From: Coprinellus micaceus
Taxonomy: Eukaryota; Basidiomycota; Agaricomycetes; Agaricales; Psathyrellaceae
DNA length: 64,000 nucleotides
Reading direction: 5' to 3'
Assembly: GCA_951394405.1 (NCBI GenBank)
Contig: OX596336.1
Span: 4,712,001-4,776,000 of the forward strand
Position 1 is the stretch's first letter. The number at the start of each line of letters is the position of its first letter. The notes below the pieces were generated by a model. That model was not told where the DNA came from and did no database searches. It saw only the letters and a list, made by a program, of their open reading frames with translations. Positions 58,673 to 64,000 of the stretch are shown one piece after another. Both the position numbers and the translations under genes were made by a program.

Positions 58673-59503
58673 ATGCCTCTCTCGACTCGCAGCTCAGCCC
58701 ACAAGGCCAACAACACATCCCGCGACAATCTTCTGTCTGAGATGAACGTACTAGAGGCCAGGAAAGTGGGCATCACTGCTAAGGAGAAAGAACTTCAAGA
58801 CCCCCTCGACGCCGAAAGCCGACGCATCCGCGACAAATTTGCCAAGAAACACGCGAAGATCGACGAAAGACTCTTTGAGCTCCGAACCAAGCTGGAAACG
58901 AAGCCGGAGGAGGAGGTAGAGGACGAAATAATTGTTCTGCCTAGGAAGCCGACGGCGATCAGCTCTCGAGTTCGACCGCGCCCTATCGCCGCATCCGAAC
59001 AGACGATGAAACGAAAGCAGCGCGAAGTCAGAAATGTAGGGAACACGGTCTGGGAAAGGATGGAGTTTGACAAGAGTTGCGATAAGTGCACCAGGGCGGG
59101 TGTTGACTGTTACAGGGGGGTTGCGGAGAAGGGGAGATTGACGAAGTGGCCTGTGTTTATTCGTGGGGTTAGATACGGGCCATGTCGTTCGTGCAAACTC
59201 GAACGCTGTGGGTGCGTGATGGAGAAGGTGGCAGGGGGTAGTGGTAAGGTGGTCCGATTTGCGCCGAGCGGCCCTAGCGGCTCTGGGAGAGAAAATCAAG
59301 ACAAGAGGAGCGGCGAAGTGGGAGCTCGAGGGGAAGATGGTGAGGTCGAGCAGGCACTCCTGGCCTTGCTGACGGGCGGCGATGAGCTTCGTGGGATCAT
59401 AGAATCACACTGCAAGGCCCATAAGCGACTCTTGGAGGCTTTGATTGGGGAGGGCTCTTCCGAAGTTGATGAGAAGATGGATGTTGTCGAGGACTCTGAT
59501 TGA
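58673..59503 (+). CDS. Expanded-loop Zn2Cys6-like protein, paralogue 3, 276 aa, single exon
   Basis: The ATG at 58673 is the first in the frame. Residues about 18-80 form a charged heptad-like helix (LLSEMNVLEARKVGITAKEK ... KIDERLFELRTKLET), a likely coiled coil absent from paralogues 1 and 4. After a basic segment, W127 precedes C136-x2-C139-x6-C146-x24-C171-x2-C174-x6-C181, with an extra C179. The loop has TKWPVFIRGVRYGPC. The C-terminus repeats the amphipathic helix (VEQALLALLTGGDELRGIIE...AHKRLLEAL) and ends acidic. This is the best-preserved frame of the set and a good seed for a family alignment. Confidence 0.8.
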   Translation: MPLSTRSSAHKANNTSRDNLLSEMNVLEARKVGITAKEKELQDPLDAESRRIRDKFAKKHAKIDERLFELRTKLETKPEEEVEDEIIVLPRKPTAISSRVRPRPIAASEQTMKRKQREVRNVGNTVWERMEFDKSCDKCTRAGVDCYRGVAEKGRLTKWPVFIRGVRYGPCRSCKLERCGCVMEKVAGGSGKVVRFAPSGPSGSGRENQDKRSGEVGARGEDGEVEQALLALLTGGDELRGIIESHCKAHKRLLEALIGEGSSEVDEKMDVVEDSD

Positions 59504-60015
59504 TCAGTAGGTTGTGTTGCTATCCACTCAAATGCGCCCCTGTTGTCAATCCGATGTACAAAAAACCTTGTTGACCGCAACGCAGCTCTCTGACTGTAAC
59601 TAGGCATTTTTTTTGAAGAGCTAGACTTTTCGGTTCCATGCCCCAGCGTTACCGGTAAGCCCGGGTAAGGTCGCCTTGCATTGACCATTGCCAATGGTGA
59701 ACTCCATGTCAACCCCAAAGGCTGCGATCCTTCTCGGCATTACTCACTCCTGGTGCAAGGGTTCGGATTCTAAAGGGGCAGCGATCCTCGCCATGGATTA
59801 AGCGCCCGCCGAGCGAGCGGCCAGGTTGAGGAATAGGGGCGTGGGATTATGTGAGTCGCGTTTGGTCGCTGTGATGGGTGGCGCCAGGAGGCTCCTTGAC
59901 CGTCACATTAACCCCCAGTTAGCAATACGCGTACATGTAGAAGACCACACTCGACATAATGAAGTACAAACATCTCAACACCACGACCTCGACACGACCC
60001 AAAGCTCTTTGGATC
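59504..60015. other. Intergenic with TTAAGCGCCC motif
   Basis: No gene. An exact TTAAGCGCCC lies at 59798-59807. Confidence 0.4.
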
Positions 60016-61361
60016 TCACAGCAGCAGAACCGACATAACCCAAATCACCAACCAGATTACCATTCCCTCAGCATTGTTCCTCCTTTTCTCTCTCCTCGGA
60101 CCCTCGTCATACCTCCCAGCAAACCAGTCGAATCGCCGACCCAATGCACCCCACTCCCTCCTCGCGACGATACCCCTGAGACGGCCACACTCGCCAAACA
60201 TACGAATGAAGGTACCCTTGACAAGTCCAAGCCACAGCCAAGGCCCACGTCCGACACGGCGATCAAGGCTCAGCTCCTGCATCCTCTCGGGTTGCCGAAT
60301 CAAGTTATGATAGAGGTCGTGGACGACGTTCGCGAGAACCAGGCTGAACACGCCTTTCGGGAACAACGCCCCGCTCGCCATGATCCGAGTTTGGGAGTAC
60401 TCGTGGACGATCCGCAACAAGGATCCGACGAGGCAAACAGCCAATGCCTCAGGCGTGTTGAACACCCAGTCCTGATACGTCAAGTCGGGGAACCTCGTCA
60501 CCAACGCCCCATCCCCGAATGACCACATGTAGAACCTCCAATACAACCTGTTCCCTTCGTTCCACCATGGACGCATCACGACGTCGCTCGGCGCGGGCTC
60601 GAAGGTTCCACCCCCGTTCTTCAACGACGCCTCCCTCTTCGGCCTGGAGAAATCGATATCTTCACCTCCTCCTGTCTTCAGGTACCTCAAGTCGAACATC
60701 ACCCCATCGTCTCGCCTCCTGGCAATAAGGTTCGCCGTAACGCCCCACGGAGTGTCGCCTCCTATTTTTGTTGCGATATCCTAGAAATAGGTGACCCCAG
60801 CGATGTGGACAGCGGCTTGGAAGATATTCGTGGCGATCGGGAACTGGCAGTTCCCGACGAACCCTGCGGCGTTGGGATCGGCGAGGATGACCTTTTCGTT
60901 TTCGATGAGGTTCTCATCGGGGACGATATCGTCGTTGAGGAAATGGACCCAGTCGGCGGCCGACTCCTCCAGTTCCGCGAGGCGGATGCGCCGAGGTTCA
61001 TCTTGTTCACGCGGATCTGGACGTCGACGCGGTGACCGAAGAGTTTCTGGAGATGGGGGATGTGAGGAGAGTTAGGGTCGTCGATGATGATGATGAACAT
61101 GGCAGAGAGGTTCTCCGACGCTTGGAGGTTCAGGATGCGGGAGAGGATGGTGAGATCCACGTGGTAGCATGGGATGATGATGTTGAGGGTGGTGACCTTA
61201 ATGATAGATGGGTCCAAGCTGTCGGCGATGCGAGCTACAGCGTCATCAAGGGTACCGAACGTCCACGGTCTACCCTGCGAGGGGCGAACCAAGCAGCGAT
61301 AATGGGGGCGTAACTTCTCGAGGAGGCACCTGGATACAGACAGAGGGTATCCCTTCCCCAC
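60016..61361 (-). pseudogene. Broken family-2 glycosyltransferase
   Basis: Conserved blocks of a fungal GT2 enzyme read from right to left: LNIIIPCYHVDLTILSRILN, FIIIIDDPNSPHI, RVNKMNLGASASRN, then (other frame) ESAADWVHFLNDDIVPDENL, AAGFVGNCQFP and VHIAGVTYF. Further on are DIATKIGGDTPWGVTANLIA, KTGGGEDIDFSR, PWWNEGNRLYWRFYMWSFGD and a hydrophobic C-terminus. Two lesions are visible. About seven bases are missing after SRN (near 60969-60972), shifting the frame before the DDD-like block. A TAG at 60783-60781 stands where TYFWDIATK expects Trp. No ATG or upstream exon was found to the right of 61361, where a 3' splice site precedes the homology. An intact copy would be a membrane-associated NDP-sugar transferase. 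Confidence 0.85.
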
Positions 61362-62316
61362 TACGCATGTGCCATATATACCGGTGAGTTCTTTGGGTTC
61401 TGTGGCGGGTTGTGTGATTGGAACAGCGTTCTATTGGGTGGTCTCAAAGTGACAGATTGAAAATATCGGAAACATGGACAAAGGTGAGGGATAGATCGTA
61501 CTGACAGATAGTAACTGGTCCTGCTCGGAATCTCGTTCATATGATTCCGAGTCAGCATGACGAGGGGTCTTGGTGCACTCCCGCTCTTCGGGCCCCTTCA
61601 ATTGGTGCTGAAGGTCTGGCAGCCCTTGAGTAAGAGAGGCACTGGTATTGCCCACTGGGTTTAGAGCCATGAGGATCACAGCGATTTCTGCCACGTATCA
61701 AGCGTCCACAGAACGGACGGCTCCATGATTTGAGGGGGGCAAAACAGGCCCACAGGGTGAAGTAAAACAAGGGCACATTCCTCTCACTCGGACCATGATG
61801 TTCGATAGGCGATAGATTTTACCTATGCCGGATCGGATAGTAGGGGCTTGGAAGACTCGGACCCTCACTTATCACTCCCAGATGGCTATCCCTGACACGA
61901 GGACGACACCAAACTTCGATCCCATCGTGTCCGCCCATATCTCCAGCACGGAAATGAGGCGCCCATACTATGTTACACATATAGAAACACAAATCAAATG
62001 GATTAGGAAGGAGGAGGCTCGAAGTTTGATAACCTTTTGACGTCCCTGTCCTTATGGTACGAGTATGGAGGCAGAACACCTGTGTCCCTTATATATCTCA
62101 TGGATATATGAACACATCTAGCAAATACCACCCACTCAATAACCCTTGAAGTATTGTCCTTCATCCTGCGACACGGACAAGAGGTTCAAGAACCCCGGAA
62201 TCGACGCGACATCCTTTTGGTGGCAAAACGTGAGCGTCTGCGTCGACTGAGTGCACCTACATGTGGCTGATATATTTAGCTCCAATACAAAGGCTTGTCA
62301 ATAATAAAGGTAGGGG
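61362..62316. other. Intergenic, possible lost 5' exons of the glycosyltransferase
   Basis: About 950 bp. Minus-strand frames at 61431-61776 were considered as 5' exons but show no GT2 character. Confidence 0.35.
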
Positions 62317-62874
62317 ATGAAAAATCCTCGCAATCGCACCGCTCTGAGGAAGGTGGGGCCAAAAGGCATAGTATGTTTTCAACCCACTCTCATAGGCTGC
62401 GTACTAACTACACGCCCCCAGCGAGGCCAGGTGCCCAATGCAGCACCGTTGGTACATCGACGAGATGCGCCCAAGGACCAGGATGTCGATATCATCTGGG
62501 AGCTGACGGACCATGCGTTCAGCTGCGATAGATGCCAGAAACTTGGGCTTGACTGCTTCCGCTCAGCCTTGGTCGAGGGAGCGCAAGGACGCCCACCAAA
62601 ATGGCCAGTCCTTATTGAAGGGAACATGTACGGAACTTGTGAGCAATGTCGGAGTTCTAGTAGGTGTAGTATGCTCCGAGACGGAGAGCGGGCACAGGGG
62701 ACCAACAGTGGTGGGGCCCACCACGAGCATATAAATACTGCAGGTGCAGTCGGCGGAATCGATGGCGTGTCGGTCGGTTCTGCCGTTGACCGGGCAGTCT
62801 CGGAGTTTCTTGCCGCTGCAAAGGGGCTCCGACTTGCCTTGGATAATATGCACACTGTCGGCTGGGGTGCCTGA
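62317..62874 (+). CDS. Expanded-loop Zn2Cys6-like protein, paralogue 4, 168 aa
   Basis: Exons 62317-62370 and 62422-62874. The 51-bp intron has GTATGT, a perfect CTAAC branch site and CCCCCAG; because 51 is a multiple of three, the unspliced frame also stays open. W44 precedes C53-x2-C56-x6-C63-x27-C91-x2-C94-x5-C100. The loop GRPPKWPVLIEGNMYGTC is nearly the same as in paralogue 1 (GRPPKWPVAVGGRPYGVC). The C-terminus keeps only a short helix (VDRAVSEFLAAAKGLRLALD). Same strand as the other three copies. Likely the same biochemical role. Confidence 0.75.
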   Translation: MKNPRNRTALRKVGPKGIVCFQPTLIGCVLTTRPQRGQVPNAAPLVHRRDAPKDQDVDIIWELTDHAFSCDRCQKLGLDCFRSALVEGAQGRPPKWPVLIEGNMYGTCEQCRSSSRCSMLRDGERAQGTNSGGAHHEHINTAGAVGGIDGVSVGSAVDRAVSEFLAAAKGLRLALDNMHTVGWGA

Positions 62875-64000
62875 ATGAGAGAGAAGGCGACAGAGAGGAG
62901 GAAAAGATGTACTTGGCGCTCAAAAGGTTGCGCGATGTCAAAGTAGATTACGATAATTTCCACTGCTGATTCGATGTAGCATATATGTCCCACTGTGGTA
63001 ACATGGAATATAGCCATTCCCCAGAGATTTATGGCATTTTCAATACAACCCTGGAGAAGCTGTTGGGGAGCCAGACAAAGATTTCATTATCGTACGGTGT
63101 ACCGCCCAGATGTCAGAAGCTTGCGGTGATACGAACAATCTATTCCGCACTGTTCAGTGACAAGGGGCTTTGTGGGAACAAGGACAAAGGACGACGGAGA
63201 TGAAAGAATCAGAGGTTTGGAGTATCAAATGACGCTGAGGGAATACGGTTACCTTCTGCGTACGACGTAAACACGATTTTTACTCCAATTTCGGTCATCG
63301 GCCTAATACTGTCTGATAGGCGCCCAAGTGCGTGGGTAGTGCCAGGGAAGCAATAGGGCGAATCAGCTGCGTTCACGGTGCCATACATGCCCTAAAGGCG
63401 TACCCTCCAATTAGTCGCTCCATTCTGTTTACTTTTACCTTGAGCAACGTCGTTAGAGGAGTTCATAGCTGGCTAGTTTGGGAGTACTCTCCCCCCCTTA
63501 TGCAAGTGTCAGAAATGAAGTTGCCACTCGACGTGACCCTTATCATGCATCCAGGTGAAACCCTTCCTTGTGTTCCCTCATTTCTCCAAGGATGGCAGAC
63601 CCCGTACCAATAGAACATCACTACAGGGGGTAGTAACGGTGATACGAGGCACTTTGCGAACTTGCAATAAGAGCTCATTAATTCACAAGGCGTCCATTAG
63701 CCTAATATGAACTGAGAACCCTCCCTATGAGAACGGAGTAGATGGACGTTGGTAGTACCTCATGCTCTCAATAGTTAGGAAGCTTCCTGAAAAGGCACAT
63801 CCACATAGGCAGTGTCGGTGGTCCCAGATGAGGAGATGATTTAATATCTGTAGATTTGTCCGTAACGTGCGATGGCACCTCGCGCACGGTGGTCGACTCA
63901 GGCCATCGCCCTATAAATTAAGGCGGGATACTGCCTCGTGGTATCACTCATTGAGCATTCGCACACCTCAAACACACTCCCCACTACTCCTTCAAAACGC
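62875..64000. other. Intergenic; promoter of a gene beyond the window likely at the right edge
   Basis: No supported gene. CTATAAATTA (TATA box 63912-63919) is followed by an A/C-rich leader (CACACCTCAAACACACTCCCC), as expected just upstream of a plus-strand gene that starts outside the window. Confidence 0.45.

Overview
This window looks like nuclear DNA of an agaricomycete fungus (Basidiomycota). Most genes are cut by many short GT-AG introns (about 47-66 bp). The gene families are typical of mushroom genomes: DUF6533/DUF6534-type membrane proteins, a Ser-rich GPI-type Cys-rich protein, a Zn2Cys6 regulator and HXT-type sugar porters. I worked out all exon joins by eye from splice signals, phase and paralogue alignment; no transcript data were available.

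Layout. 0-6.5 kb: an accessory block with the 3' part of a PIF1-like helicase, three genes that appear to share a C-terminal module (one on +, two tandem on -), and a solo chromodomain protein. 7-9.4 kb: a small secreted GPI-type protein and a GNAT acetyltransferase. 11-16.4 kb: an intact sugar transporter followed by a tandem copy that has decayed (lost start, two nonsense codons, frameshift). 16.8-20.5 kb: a 15-exon amidohydrolase (family 3, YtcJ-like). 22.6-29 kb (-): a large Zn2Cys6 transcription factor. 29-41.5 kb: a gene-poor stretch with 30-bp minisatellites and a 0.5-kb foldback element. 41.5-42.9 kb: an alpha-oxoamine-synthase-type PLP enzyme.

43.3-48.5 kb is the most unusual region. 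A 5' tRNA fragment is followed by a hairpin-rich repeat array, a 36-bp hairpin array with compensatory stem changes, iterated 15-mers and a 1125-aa tyrosine-recombinase-like gene with C-terminal zinc fingers. An intact tRNA-Trp lies just downstream, and its 5' end matches the upstream tRNA fragment in the same orientation. This could be a Crypton- or Starship-captain-like mobile element bounded by tRNA sequence. 48.8-52.3 kb (-): two multi-pass membrane protein genes. 56-62.9 kb: four small paralogous proteins with a Zn2Cys6-like pattern and an expanded central loop, interrupted by a broken GT2 glycosyltransferase.

Across the window a 9-10 bp motif (TTAAGCGCCC or its reverse complement) recurs in intergenic DNA far more often than chance predicts.
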